DNA of 33,186 nucleotides from an uncultured Saprospiraceae bacterium (GCA_938001865.1 CALLAW010000057.1:1-33186); one strand, 5' to 3'. Counted from the stretch's first letter, positions 1 to 10,400 are shown. Numbers and translations: made by a program. Notes: a model not told the origin generated them from the sequence alone.

Positions 1-225
1 GGACCCATTATCGACGAATTAGCAGAGGAGTATGATGGGAGAGTGCTTGTTGCCAAGGTCAATACTGAGCACAATCCTAAGCTTAGTCAGCACTTCAAGA
101 TCAAGTCAATACCGACACTCTATGTCATCAATGACGGTAAGTCTGTCGAACGATACAATGGACTAATCCCTAAGCCTAACCTTGAAGAGATTCTGGATAG
201 TTACTTAGTAGAAGAGGTGAGTTAA
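1..225 (+). CDS. Thioredoxin-family protein, C-terminal part (5' end outside window)
   Basis: The frame is open from base 1 to a TAA at 223-225 and gives 74 residues. The string IKSIPTLYVINDGK holds the cis-proline loop (SIPT) of the thioredoxin fold, followed by the last strand and the terminal helix (NLEEILDSYL). The CxxC active site would lie just upstream and is not in the window, so whether this is a true thioredoxin or an inactive relative cannot be said. An internal GTG at 43 is not a credible start, because the fold continues upstream of it. The next gene is convergent, 150 bp away, and no clear terminator was found between them. Confidence 0.85.
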   Translation, partial: GPIIDELAEEYDGRVLVAKVNTEHNPKLSQHFKIKSIPTLYVINDGKSVERYNGLIPKPNLEEILDSYLVEEVS

Positions 226-376
226 GAGATTATTGAGGCTGAGGGTGTCTGCCTCTAGATACTCCCACGTAATTGCGCATAGAGCAGTCTGCCATAGATG
301 GGCTAGCCTCAGGTCATTGTGACTCTGAGTATCTGGTGTGCTAAATGACAATCGTGAGTAGATGGTCTATCGATAT

Positions 377-2101
377 CTAAGGGATGACGATCCGATAAGT
401 GACTTGCTTCATCTCATCTGTCAGTGTTACGAAGTACAGTCCACTGATCAAGTATGGCGGCAAGTCAATAGTCGTCAAAGATTGATTGGTAAGTGAGTAT
501 ACTCGCTTACCTGCTGAAGTATAGAGATATATGTCCGCCTGATCTTGACCGGCATCAGTTATGAATCGCAATTGAAAATTTTGAGAGTCAAAGTATACTT
601 TAGAGATGTGAGCATCAGTGTCTAGCTCTGGAGTATTGAGTATATGCTCGCAATCTCCTCCTAAGATCTCATCGAGATATTGGAGTCTTCGCTGTGTCCA
701 TTCAGAGAGATAATCGAGATGATTACTCTGATATGAGTAGTCACTCCATGCTAGCTCTTCTCTCTCATAAGTCCCATTACGCTTGAGATAATCATGATTC
801 GTCATGAACTGTGAGATGATTGCTTGCTTGGTCAGTGGCCCTACTCTCAGTGCAGTCCATTTCTCTTTGAGGAGCTCTCTGAATCCACCGTCTAGGCATG
901 GTTCATTGTAGAGCCTATCATAGAATCGATTAGTCAAGAGTTCTGTCGCTAATGAATCATTGGACCCCATCCAAGTGATGCCAAATGTAGCATCAAGATC
1001 CCACGGTGCATAGAAGTAAGGATCATCTGCTTGGTACTTAGCTATGTAGATGTTCTTGCCAGTATTGTCTTTAGCTCTGAGTAGATTGAGAAATATGAAA
1101 TAATCAATCAAATTATCTTGATTAAATCTGCTCGGATACTCATCGTAAAATGTGTTATCATCTGAGTTGATTGCAAAGTCAACAAATTCAGAAAGATTAA
1201 ACCAATCGACTTCTTCATCGGGATGCTTGTGTTCAAATCCATCCCAATCAATTGATTGATTGTCATACGGAGGTAGACCTCCAAAGGTTGGCACTCCCCA
1301 ACTTACACCTTTGTACAGTTCGCCTTGGATACTCCCGTCATGTTTTTTTAATCTTAATTGCTTGCGATCTACTTTCTCTCCAATGCAGTAGAGTCCTTGA
1401 TACTCTGAGTTGAGAAAGAGTTCTACATATTCCATGTGGACACCGTTGATGGCTTTAGGCTCACTTTCCTGGTAATGAAGCATATTGATACTCCTCCAGA
1501 GATCATAGTTGGTTTTGTTGCGGATTCTCAATGGTTCATTGGGCATAGCCTGGAGATTCCAATCATCATCAGTACGCATTCCCAGTAGTGAATAATCCTT
1601 GTGCTTGCTACCGTCTTGATCTTCCCAAAATTCTATTTCCATAGATTTTTTTGGCCTTGTCTGAGTCCAACCTCCCCGATATTGGATACCTATCGGTACA
1701 TCGATAATATCTTGACTAGTGGATAGTATCGTAAAGCGTGCAGGGACATCTGGCTCGTCTACGATCGTCGAATCTGTGGTGATACTGACAAGCGGCAGTT
1801 CTGTGAAGTATAGGCTATAGACATCATCAGAGGATTGCTTCTTGATTTGATATTTCAGCCCAACTGTGAATTGATCGATTGGTGACATCAACGTCCATAC
1901 CCCATCTAGCAATACTGATGGAGGTGACTCCTTACAGGTTAGCTCTATTGTTGTCAGATCTGTGTTAGCCAATACAAGCTTGATTGAGTGATCGACCAAG
2001 TACTGATTGTGGTCTACAACTAGCGTATCATTCGCATGTAAGCTCGATGAGAATGCTACGAATGCAATGAATAGCATATAGAGATTAGAGTAGTTCATCA
2101 A
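377..2101 (-). CDS. Secreted CotH-family protein with T9SS-like C-terminal tail
   Basis: A 574-residue protein with an N-terminal signal peptide (hydrophobic stretch to about residue 22, ending SSSLHA). The middle, about residues 130-480, matches the CotH family: YRGGWTQTRPKKSMEIEFW, then RTDDDWNLQA, and the acidic YAPWDLDATFG near the end of the domain. CotH proteins have an atypical protein-kinase fold, and spore-coat CotH phosphorylates other proteins. Whether this copy is an active kinase is unknown. The last 80 or so residues form a beta-rich module with ISGLYFVTLTDE followed by a short strand, which resembles the type A sorting domain that sends proteins through the type IX secretion system. 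Export to the cell surface is therefore inferred. Two start Met codons are adjacent; the upstream one is used here. Confidence 0.85.
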   Translation of the reverse strand: MMNYSNLYMLFIAFVAFSSSLHANDTLVVDHNQYLVDHSIKLVLANTDLTTIELTCKESPPSVLLDGVWTLMSPIDQFTVGLKYQIKKQSSDDVYSLYFTELPLVSITTDSTIVDEPDVPARFTILSTSQDIIDVPIGIQYRGGWTQTRPKKSMEIEFWEDQDGSKHKDYSLLGMRTDDDWNLQAMPNEPLRIRNKTNYDLWRSINMLHYQESEPKAINGVHMEYVELFLNSEYQGLYCIGEKVDRKQLRLKKHDGSIQGELYKGVSWGVPTFGGLPPYDNQSIDWDGFEHKHPDEEVDWFNLSEFVDFAINSDDNTFYDEYPSRFNQDNLIDYFIFLNLLRAKDNTGKNIYIAKYQADDPYFYAPWDLDATFGITWMGSNDSLATELLTNRFYDRLYNEPCLDGGFRELLKEKWTALRVGPLTKQAIISQFMTNHDYLKRNGTYEREELAWSDYSYQSNHLDYLSEWTQRRLQYLDEILGGDCEHILNTPELDTDAHISKVYFDSQNFQLRFITDAGQDQADIYLYTSAGKRVYSLTNQSLTTIDLPPYLISGLYFVTLTDEMKQVTYRIVIP

Positions 2102-2190
2102 TTCTATTAATGGGCATATCTAAGATAGCACAATATCTGATATCCAATTCAATAAAAGCAAAATGTGAATTCTCTACTTTCTCATGTTCC

Positions 2191-4215
2191 TTATACTTTA
2201 CCAAAGAGTTTTTTTACTTCTGTAGCGACATGCTCAGCGGTAAATCCAAACTTCTCATCAAGTACAGTATATGGAGCTGAGTAACCAAAGTGGTCAAGTC
2301 CTTGTACGACATCATTGTCAGTTACTAGACCTTCTAATGCGACTGGTAGTCCAGCTGTGAGCCCATATCTAGGTACTCCAGTTGGCAGTACAGAGTCTCT
2401 ATAGTCTTGAGGTTGATTTCTGAATACTCCTTCTGATGGGATGGAGGAGACCTGTGCTGAGATACCACTTCCTGCAAGGAGATCTGCAGCACCGATAAGG
2501 GTACTTACTTCACTGCCATTTGCCAATAGGACAACAGCTGGATTGTCAACTGCTCTGACGATATATCCGCCAAATTTTGCATTTAGAGCCTGACTCTTGC
2601 GATCCTCGGCAGGGATATCTGTAACATTCTGTCTACTTAGGATCAATCCAGAAGGCGTCTTTGTATTCTCGATTGCCATCTGCCAACAGACTGTTGTCTC
2701 CTCTCCATCTGCAGGTCTGAGAGCTAAGAATGAGTTTCGACCACTGTGGTTTTTGAGTTTTTCCATCAGTCTGATTTGAGCCTCTTGTTCGATAGGCTGA
2801 TGTGTCGGTCCATCTTCTCCAACTCTGAAGGCATCGTGTGTCCAGATAAAGATCACTTGCTGCTCCATGAGGGCTGCCACTCTGATTGCAGGCTTCATGT
2901 AATCGCTAAATGCAAAAAAGGTAGCACAGACTGGTAACACTCCACCATGAAGTGCCATCCCTGTGCAGAGTGCTGCCATGCTGAGCTCTGATACTCCAGC
3001 TTGGAGGAATGCTCCGGTGAAGTCATTCTTGGTAAATGGTGTTGTTTTTTTCAAGAATGCATCAGTCTTATCACTGACACAGAGATCTGCAGATGAGACG
3101 ATCATATTGGGTAGGTGATCAGCGAAGTGACTCAGCACTGTACCTGAGGCATTTCGAGTTGCAGAGTTCGATTTTTGCTCGATCGATGACCAATCAATCT
3201 CATATGACTTTGCGAGGTATGCAGTGTACTCATCCCCTAATTCTGGATTAGCATCTTGCCATTTTTTGAATTCAAACTTTCGGTGAGTTGCAGCGTCTGA
3301 CTTTTTAGCTAGACTATCAGCATAGTGGTTAGCAACATCTGGAAAGATTACAAATGGATTATTGACATCTCCACCAAGATTGGCAATAGTCTGTGCATAA
3401 GAGGCACTAGACTTACCAAGCGGCTTACCGTGATACTCTACTTCTCCTTCTGCAAGATCACCCGATTCATTCCGTACTCCCTTGCCCATTACAGTCTGCC
3501 CTATGATCAGGGTAGGCTTGTCAGTCTCCGCTATACCAGCATCTAATGCTCCTCTGATTGCATCATGATCATTGCCATCTATCGTGAGGACATGCCATCC
3601 AAGTGCTTCGTACTTTGCTGCTGTATTCTCACTTGAGATCTCATTGACAGTCGTAGAGAGTTGGACATCATTGGCGTCATAAAACATCACAATCTTCCCT
3701 AGACCTAATGTACCTGCGATACGACCTACACCTTGGCTAATCTCCTCCTGTACACCTCCATCGGAGATATATAAGTATGTCATATGGCTCACGGCATCAC
3801 CAAATCTTGCATGGAGAAATCTCTCAGCGATTGCTGATCCGATCCCAAATGCATGCCCGAGTCCGAGTGGCCCAGATGTATTCTCTACTCCTCTTTCGAA
3901 ATCGACTTCTGGATGACCAGGTGTGACTGACTTCCACTGTCTGAATTGCTTGATGTCCTCCATGCTATAATAACCACAGAGAGCTAGTTGACTATAGAGC
4001 ATTGGTGACATATGACCAGCATCTAGGTAAAACCTATCCCTGAGAGGCCAATGCCCATCCGATGGATCAAACTGGAGGTACTCAGAGTACAAGACATGGA
4101 TGAAGTCTGCTCCACCCATCGGTCCACCTGGGTGACCTGAAGATGCTTTTTCTACCATGGCAGCACTCAGTATTCTGATATTGTCAGCTGATTTGATTGA
4201 GATCGTATTATTCAC
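2191..4215 (-). CDS. tkt: Transketolase
   Basis: A full-length (674 residues) thiamine-diphosphate enzyme that moves two-carbon ketol units between sugar phosphates in the non-oxidative pentose phosphate pathway. Visible are the N-terminal GHPGGPMGGADF (residues 28-38), the diphosphate/Mg motif beginning SDGG (151-154; SDG where many transketolases have GDG) with its distal FYDAND, and the pyrimidine domain with THDAFRVGEDGPTHQP. The C-terminal domain is complete. The gene starts at an ATG and lies downstream of porX on the same strand, 273 bp away, with a possible promoter of its own in that gap. A 61-residue frame overlapping its start has no coding character. Confidence 0.95.
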   Translation of the reverse strand: MNNTISIKSADNIRILSAAMVEKASSGHPGGPMGGADFIHVLYSEYLQFDPSDGHWPLRDRFYLDAGHMSPMLYSQLALCGYYSMEDIKQFRQWKSVTPGHPEVDFERGVENTSGPLGLGHAFGIGSAIAERFLHARFGDAVSHMTYLYISDGGVQEEISQGVGRIAGTLGLGKIVMFYDANDVQLSTTVNEISSENTAAKYEALGWHVLTIDGNDHDAIRGALDAGIAETDKPTLIIGQTVMGKGVRNESGDLAEGEVEYHGKPLGKSSASYAQTIANLGGDVNNPFVIFPDVANHYADSLAKKSDAATHRKFEFKKWQDANPELGDEYTAYLAKSYEIDWSSIEQKSNSATRNASGTVLSHFADHLPNMIVSSADLCVSDKTDAFLKKTTPFTKNDFTGAFLQAGVSELSMAALCTGMALHGGVLPVCATFFAFSDYMKPAIRVAALMEQQVIFIWTHDAFRVGEDGPTHQPIEQEAQIRLMEKLKNHSGRNSFLALRPADGEETTVCWQMAIENTKTPSGLILSRQNVTDIPAEDRKSQALNAKFGGYIVRAVDNPAVVLLANGSEVSTLIGAADLLAGSGISAQVSSIPSEGVFRNQPQDYRDSVLPTGVPRYGLTAGLPVALEGLVTDNDVVQGLDHFGYSAPYTVLDEKFGFTAEHVATEVKKLFGKV

Positions 4216-4295
4216 TGATTGTACGTTTTTATTTTGATAAGAGTATTCTGATGAGTTATAGGCATGGTCTTAATATTGATGACCGCACTTGCGTG

Positions 4296-4303
4296 CAAAA
4301 GTA
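4296..4303 (-). promoter_or_regulatory. Candidate -7 element for tkt
   Basis: On the minus strand this reads TACTTTTG, an exact match to the Bacteroidota -7 consensus TAnnTTTG. It would give a 5' leader of about 75 nt before the transketolase ATG at 4215. No TTTG box is seen at the expected distance upstream, so the call rests on one short element in the 273 bp between porX and tkt. Nothing else was recognised in that gap except a weak TAACTC/GAGTTA inverted repeat at 4429-4449. Confidence 0.35.
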
Positions 4304-4488
4304 CCAAAATGACTTGCATAACAGAATAGTGTAATAAGATACTTACCAACAATTCGTTGATAGTCATACTTGATACTTTACAAATGGTTAATGACAATTA
4401 GGAGATGGATCAGAGACTATGTAGGTGTTAACTCATCTCGTAAGAGTTAGGGTAGAGGTGATTACCATCTAGGCTGATGTTGTAGATA

Positions 4489-6042
4489 TTACTTTGGGGA
4501 CAATAAGATAAATGGACAGATCATCTCTTCTAGAGAGAGTCCCCCATGTTGGAAGGTATCTGCATACATATTGAGATAATAGTTGTAGTTGTTAGGATAG
4601 AGGAAGTACCGATCTTCTTTTGCAAAGATAAATGTTGAACTAATATTAGGACTAGGGAGACCTATCTGATTAGGCTCTTTGGATACTGCCACATCGTTTT
4701 TTTGATATCGTAGATTTTTGCCGACTTTGTATCTCAGGTTTGTTGTAGTCTCTTTATCACCGATGACTTTGGATGGTTGATTGACTCTCATTGTACCGTG
4801 ATCGGTAGTGATTATGAGCTTATGATTTTTTTCTACCATTCTCTGGAGTGCCGTCCACAATGGAGAATTTTGGAACCACGATTTAGTCAGTGATCGATAG
4901 GCCTTCTCATCAGGAGCTAGCTCTTTGAGTACATCCATCTCAGTCCTGGCATGCGAGAGCATATCTATGAAGTTATAGACGATCACAGTCAAGTCGTATT
5001 GATTGATGTTATTGATTTTTTCAACCATCTCCTTTGCAGAATTGGTATGAGTAACTTTGATATACTGAGTCTTACATTCTCTCTGGACTGATCGGTTGAT
5101 TTGCTGCTCTAGGAAGAATTGTTCATGGAGGTTTTTGCCTCCTTTTTCGTGATCATAGACCCACTTGTCGGGATGTCTTCTTGCTATCTCATCAGGGGTC
5201 ATTCCTGAGAATATGGCATTGCGGCTATACTGAGTACTTGTAGGGAGTATGGAGTAGAAGTAATCTTCTGTATCCACCTTGTAGAGTTCTGCGATGACAG
5301 GTTCGAGGATTTTCCATTGGTCATATCTCAAGTTGTCAAGCAGTAGGAATACTGTCGGTTGTTCGTCATTGATATGAGTAAGGACTTTATCCTTGAATAG
5401 CTTGTGACTGAGTGTCGGACCGTTCTCCTCATTGAACCAGTCATGATAAACCTTATCTATGTATCTTACGAATTCTTTATTGGCTTCTTTCTTCTGTACG
5501 TTGAGTATCTCGAATAGACTGTCATTATCAGAAGTATCCAACTTTAGCTCCCAAGCGATTATCCTCTTGTAGAGCTCTACCCACTCTTCGTAGTTGGGGC
5601 TGCTATTGATGTCCATGCTGAGCTGTCTGAACTCTTGCTGGTAATCCATTGCAGTCTTTTCACTTACGAGTCTCTTGTTATCGACGATTTTTTTGAGTGA
5701 GAGTAAGATTTGATTTGGGTTGACCGGCTTAATCAAGAAATCGTCTATCTCACTTCCTATGGCTGTATCCATCAGATTTTCGGCCTCGTTTTTTGTAATC
5801 ATTACCACGGGTAAGAGTGGTTGACTTTCTTTTATCTTTTCTAGAGTCTCAAGACCAGTAATCCCTGGCATAGACTCATCTAGAAATACCACGTCTATTG
5901 TATTGTCTGCTTGGATGACGTCTAGTGCATCGTATCCGTTAGATACTGTGGTGACATCATAGCCTTTTTTTTCTAAGAAGAAGAGTTGTGGTTTGAGGAG
6001 GTCTATTTCGTCATCTGCCCAAAGGATACGTATTTTACTCAT
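4489..6042 (-). CDS. porX: PorX-type response regulator with PglZ effector domain
   Basis: A 517-residue protein. Residues 1-120 are a receiver domain: acidic pocket WADDE (8-12), phospho-acceptor Asp55 in VVFLDESMPG, Thr83 and Lys105 in LIKPVNP. After a helical linker, about residues 205-515 form a PglZ domain of the alkaline-phosphatase superfamily, with VFLLLDNLRYDQW, YNFIDMLSHARTEMD and IITTDHGTMRVNQ carrying the likely metal ligands. This domain order is that of PorX, the response regulator of T9SS, which in studied species works with the histidine kinase PorY; the PglZ domain has been described as a zinc phosphodiesterase acting on oligonucleotides. No porY or T9SS structural gene is in the window. 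The upstream HD gene is divergent. Confidence 0.92.
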   Translation of the reverse strand: MSKIRILWADDEIDLLKPQLFFLEKKGYDVTTVSNGYDALDVIQADNTIDVVFLDESMPGITGLETLEKIKESQPLLPVVMITKNEAENLMDTAIGSEIDDFLIKPVNPNQILLSLKKIVDNKRLVSEKTAMDYQQEFRQLSMDINSSPNYEEWVELYKRIIAWELKLDTSDNDSLFEILNVQKKEANKEFVRYIDKVYHDWFNEENGPTLSHKLFKDKVLTHINDEQPTVFLLLDNLRYDQWKILEPVIAELYKVDTEDYFYSILPTSTQYSRNAIFSGMTPDEIARRHPDKWVYDHEKGGKNLHEQFFLEQQINRSVQRECKTQYIKVTHTNSAKEMVEKINNINQYDLTVIVYNFIDMLSHARTEMDVLKELAPDEKAYRSLTKSWFQNSPLWTALQRMVEKNHKLIITTDHGTMRVNQPSKVIGDKETTTNLRYKVGKNLRYQKNDVAVSKEPNQIGLPSPNISSTFIFAKEDRYFLYPNNYNYYLNMYADTFQHGGLSLEEMICPFILLSPK

Positions 6043-6177
6043 AGTATAGATAAGTCAAGGATGTGATATATAATAGTGTTGGAATATTGAGTAATTATAG
6101 TCTGGTCTCACAGCTGAAACACTACCTTTGTCTCAAGTACCATCCAAAACGCTTGTCGAATAGCGAATATTACTTTT

Positions 6178-7377
6178 ATGTCAATAAAGAGAAAAATATT
6201 TAATGATCCTCTCTATGGTTTGATTAGATATCCATATGATCTCGTCTATCAGGTAATAGATCACCCGTACTTCCAACGACTCAGGCTGATCCGCCAGCTT
6301 GGGCTATCATCATATGTGTATGCAGGAGCTACACATACAAGATTTCATCATGCATTGGGTGTAGCACATCTAGCTGATCGACTCACTCAGATATTGATCA
6401 GTAAAGGAGTCGAGATCACTGAGGACGAGCATCAAGGAGTGGTACTTGCAGCCTTACTCCATGATATCGGACATGGTCCCTTCAGTCATGTGCTAGAGCA
6501 TGGATTTATCAATAAGTCTCACGAAGATCTTTCAATAGAGATTATGCACCTAATTAATGATGATGTGCAAGGAGGACTAGATGTGGCGATTGAGATCTTC
6601 ACCAACCAATATCCCAAAGGATTCCTTCATCAGATGATCTCAAGTCAGTTGGACGTGGATAGGCTGGATTACTTGACAAGAGATTGCTATTACACAGGAG
6701 TTGTAGAAGGGATGGTAGGCTATAATCGCATCTTGGAGATGATGAATGTACATGACAATAAGTTGGTAGTCGAAGAGAAAGGGCTGTATAGTGTCGAGAA
6801 GTTTATCCTTGCTAGACGCTTTATGTACATGCAAGTCTATTTGCATAAAGTAGTAATCATCCTAGATGAGATGCTGAAAAGTTTCCTAGAGAGATACAGG
6901 ATTGTGTACTTAAACTCAGAGAATAAGCAGAATAGATTGTTAAAAGTATTCAGAATGCCCCAAATGGGTGATAAAGGTTCAAAAGAACTCTTAAAATCTT
7001 ACCTATTGTTAGATGATATCGATATTTTTGCAGTATTAAAAGAAGAAAGATTTTGCCAGGATAAAATTTTAAGATATCTTTCCTCTTGTATACTGGACAG
7101 AAAGTTATTTACTATCCAGGTTACAAACATCCCTATGAGAAGTGACTTCAAAGACGACTTGCGTCAAAAAGTTGCTCTTAAGCTAAATTTAACAGAGTTA
7201 GAATCAAACTCATTAGTTAAATTTGGTTCCTTTCGGAATCTGACTTATGCTGGCGCAAAAGAAATTGAAATACTGAAAAAGACGAAATCAGTTGTTCCAA
7301 TTTCACACATGTTAAAGACTCTCAATATTAATTTATTGGAAAAAGCATACTATGTATGTCATCCAAAAATTATTTGA
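6178..7377 (+). CDS. HD-domain phosphohydrolase (COG1078-like)
   Basis: A 399-residue protein beginning IFNDPLYGLIRYP. HD-superfamily metal-binding residues are in FHHALGVAHLA (His58), LLHDIGHGPFSH (His95-Asp96) and SQLDVDRLDYLTRD. The family includes dNTP triphosphohydrolase-like and nucleotidase enzymes, so a phosphohydrolase activity is expected, but the substrate cannot be read. The gene starts at the ATG at 6178, divergent from porX with 135 bp between them. The base composition changes inside the gene: a sample at 6241-6300 is about 52% GC, while samples after about 6900 are 30-35%, and the C-terminal third has no motif I recognise. Confidence 0.87.
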   Translation: MSIKRKIFNDPLYGLIRYPYDLVYQVIDHPYFQRLRLIRQLGLSSYVYAGATHTRFHHALGVAHLADRLTQILISKGVEITEDEHQGVVLAALLHDIGHGPFSHVLEHGFINKSHEDLSIEIMHLINDDVQGGLDVAIEIFTNQYPKGFLHQMISSQLDVDRLDYLTRDCYYTGVVEGMVGYNRILEMMNVHDNKLVVEEKGLYSVEKFILARRFMYMQVYLHKVVIILDEMLKSFLERYRIVYLNSENKQNRLLKVFRMPQMGDKGSKELLKSYLLLDDIDIFAVLKEERFCQDKILRYLSSCILDRKLFTIQVTNIPMRSDFKDDLRQKVALKLNLTELESNSLVKFGSFRNLTYAGAKEIEILKKTKSVVPISHMLKTLNINLLEKAYYVCHPKII

Positions 7378-7447
7378 GTACTTTTGTGCCGTTTTAGACG
7401 AAAAAACTGGAAACTTAAATATTTATTCATAAAACCATTATTTTATC

Positions 7448-10400
7448 ATGAGGAAACTTAACACGATTTTAACGTCGTTGCTAGTTCTTGCGGCATGTGT
7501 CGCTTATGCCCAGCCAGAGCCGGGAATGCCTTCTGAACCAGGGAAATGTTACGCTAAGTGTCTTATCCAAGATACGTACACAACTCAGACAGAAGAAATC
7601 CAAACTCAAGCTGCATCTACAAGAGTAGAGATTGTTGCAGAACAGTACGAAACAATTTCAGAAGAAGTGCTTTCTAAAGAAGCATCTTCTGTACTTTCAG
7701 TTGTGCCTGCACAATTTGAAACTATCTCTGAAGAAGTGCTTTCTAAAGAGGCGTCTTCTACACTTGCAGTAGTACCTGCACAGTATGAGACTATCTCAGA
7801 AGAAGTACTTGTAAAAGAAGCTTCAACTGTATTGGCAGTAGTGCCTGCACAGTATGAGACTATCTCAGAAGAAGTACTTACTAAAGAAGCTTCAACTGTA
7901 TTAGCAGTAGTACCTGCACAGTATGAGACTATCTCAGAAGAAGTACTTACTAAAGATGCTTCGACTGTATTAGCAGTAGTACCTGCACAGTACGAGACTA
8001 TCTCAGAAGAAGTATTAACTAAAGAGGCTTCATCTACATTATCTGTAGTACCTGCACAGTTTGAAACTATCTCAGAGGAGGTACTTACAAGAGATGCTGG
8101 TAAGACAGTAGCAGTGACATCTCCACAGTTTGAAACTGTAACAGAAGAAGTAATTGCTAAGATCAATGCACCAGGATTAGCTGTTACGCCTGCAAGATTC
8201 GAAACAGTAACTGAGCAAGTACTTGTTCAAGAAGCTTACGAAGTACTTTCAGTTGTGCCTGCACAATATGAGACTATCACTGAAGAAGTACTTGTAAAAG
8301 AAGCATACACTGAAACAAGAGTAGTACCATCTACTACTGATCTGAATGCCTTATTAGAAATGGCAAACAGTGGTAGAAATACAATTACTATGGACGGTAC
8401 AGGTAGAGTTGTTGCTGGTGGTGGATCATCATTTGGTGGTAACCATGACGCTGACGTAGCAGGAGCTACATACAACTGTGTATCAGGTAACTGTAGAAAT
8501 GCTGGATCAGGAGGAACATACTCTTCTAGATCAGCATGTATCAACTCTTGTGCTGGAGGTGGTAGTGGAAGATCTGGATATTACACAAAGACTTTTACAT
8601 CAGAAGAAATCAATGCAATCAAAAGCTTAGCTGGAGGTGGAGCTACATTATCTAAGGATAACAATGGTAACGTATACTCTACAATTACTGAACAAGTAAT
8701 GGAGAAAGATGGTTACGCTACACTTCAAGTGGTACCTGCTCAGTATGAGACAGTTACAGAAGAAGTATTAGAGAAAGAAGCAAGCTCAACAATCAGAATC
8801 GTACCTGCTCAATACGAGACAGTTACTGAGGAAGTATTAGAGAAAGAAGCAAGCTCAACAATCAGAGTAGTACCTGCTCAATATGAGACAGTTACAGAAG
8901 AAGTATTAGAGAAAGAAGCAAGCTCAACAATCAGAATCGTACCTGCTCAATACGAGACAGTTACAGAAGAAGTATTGGAGAAAGAAGCAAGCTCAACAAT
9001 CAGAATCGTACCTGCTCAATATGAGACAGTAACAGAAGAAGTGTTGGAGAAAGAAGGATACTCAACTATCCAAGTAGTACCTGCACAGTATGAAACAGTA
9101 TCAGAAGAGGTACTTGTAAAAGAAGCTGGATCAAGAATCGAAAAGATTCCTGCAAAGTACAGTACAATGACAGAGCAAATCGAAACAGCTCCTGCATCAC
9201 AGAAGTGGGTTAAAAAGAAGGCTGATAAGAACTGTCTTTCTGCTGATCCTAACGATTGTTTAGTTTGGTGTCTTGTAGAGACTCCTGCTCAATACAGAAC
9301 AGTAACTAAGAAAGTAAGAGAAGCTTGTGCTGCTGGATATACTCAGCAAGGTGATGATTGTGTCAAGACTGTAGATGTGCCTGCACAATACAAGACAAGA
9401 ACATACCAAAGACTCGTAAGCCCAGCAACTACTACATCTAATGAAGTAGCAGCTAAGTACGGTACAAGATCTTACCAAAGATTAGTAACACCAGCAACTA
9501 CAGAGTCTGTAGAGATTCCTGCAGTATACGGTACAAGATCTTACCAAAGATTAGTAACACCAGCAACTACAGAATCAGTAGAGATTCCTGCTAAATATGG
9601 TACAAGAACTTACCAACGATTGGTAACACCAGCGACTACAGAGTCAGTAGACATCCCTGCAGTATATGGTACAAGATCTTACCAAAGATTAGTAACACCA
9701 GCAACTACAGAATCAGTAGACATCCCTGCTAAATATGGTACAAGAACATACCAAAGATTAGTAACACCAGCAACTACAACATCTAATGATGTAGCTGCTA
9801 AGTTTGGTACAAGATCTTACCAGAGATTAATTTATTCTGCTGGTACGGAGACTGTAAGTATCCCTGCTCAATACAAGACAAGATCTTATCAAGCAATGTC
9901 TTCACCTGCTACTACTACAAGTACAACAGTACCTGCAAAGTACGAAACTAGAACGTTTAAGAAGTTAGTATCTGCTGCATCTGTATCTGAGACTGCATGT
10001 GGATCAAGAAGTTCTGGAGGAACAAGATTAGCTGTAAACTTTGGATCAGGAAACGCTATTTTGACTGGAGGTTCATCTTCAGAAATCACAAGAGTAGCTT
10101 CTATGTTGAAATCTAGTGGACAATCTGCAACTATCGTAGGTCACACTGATAGCGACGGATCTGATGCTTCTAATCAGACATTATCTAGCAACAGAGCAAA
10201 AGCTGTATATGATGCACTTATCGCTCAAGGAGTATCTTCTTCACAGCTTAACTATGAAGGTAGAGGAGAGTCTCAGCCTATCGCATCTAACGCTACATCA
10301 AGCGGAAAAGCTCAGAATAGAAGAGTAGAGATGGTAACAGCTGGAACTACTTCTGGTGGTGGAGATTGTACTGAGTACACTACAAGAACTTACCAAAGAC

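Noticed and set aside
226-376. Interleaved inverted repeats (TGAGGCT 234-240 / AGCCTCA 305-311 and AGATACTC 257-264 / GAGTATCT 327-334) between the convergent thioredoxin and CotH genes
   Set aside because: The order would allow a pseudoknot, but the arms are short, the loops are long and there is no T-run. Chance pairing in 150 bp cannot be excluded.
4212-4397. 61-codon minus-strand frame upstream of transketolase
   Set aside because: It overlaps the tkt start and the candidate promoter. Its composition is not protein-like and no homology is recognised.
7378-7447. Promoter for the repeat-protein gene
   Set aside because: A TTTG is present near 7383, but nothing at the expected distance matches TAnnTTTG; the AT-rich leader alone is not enough to call one.
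7606-8544. Long minus-strand open frames (186 and 102 codons) opposite the repeat gene
   Set aside because: They arise because the 69-bp repeats are a multiple of three and keep all frames open. The translations are just the mirrored repeat with no signal, domain or start context.
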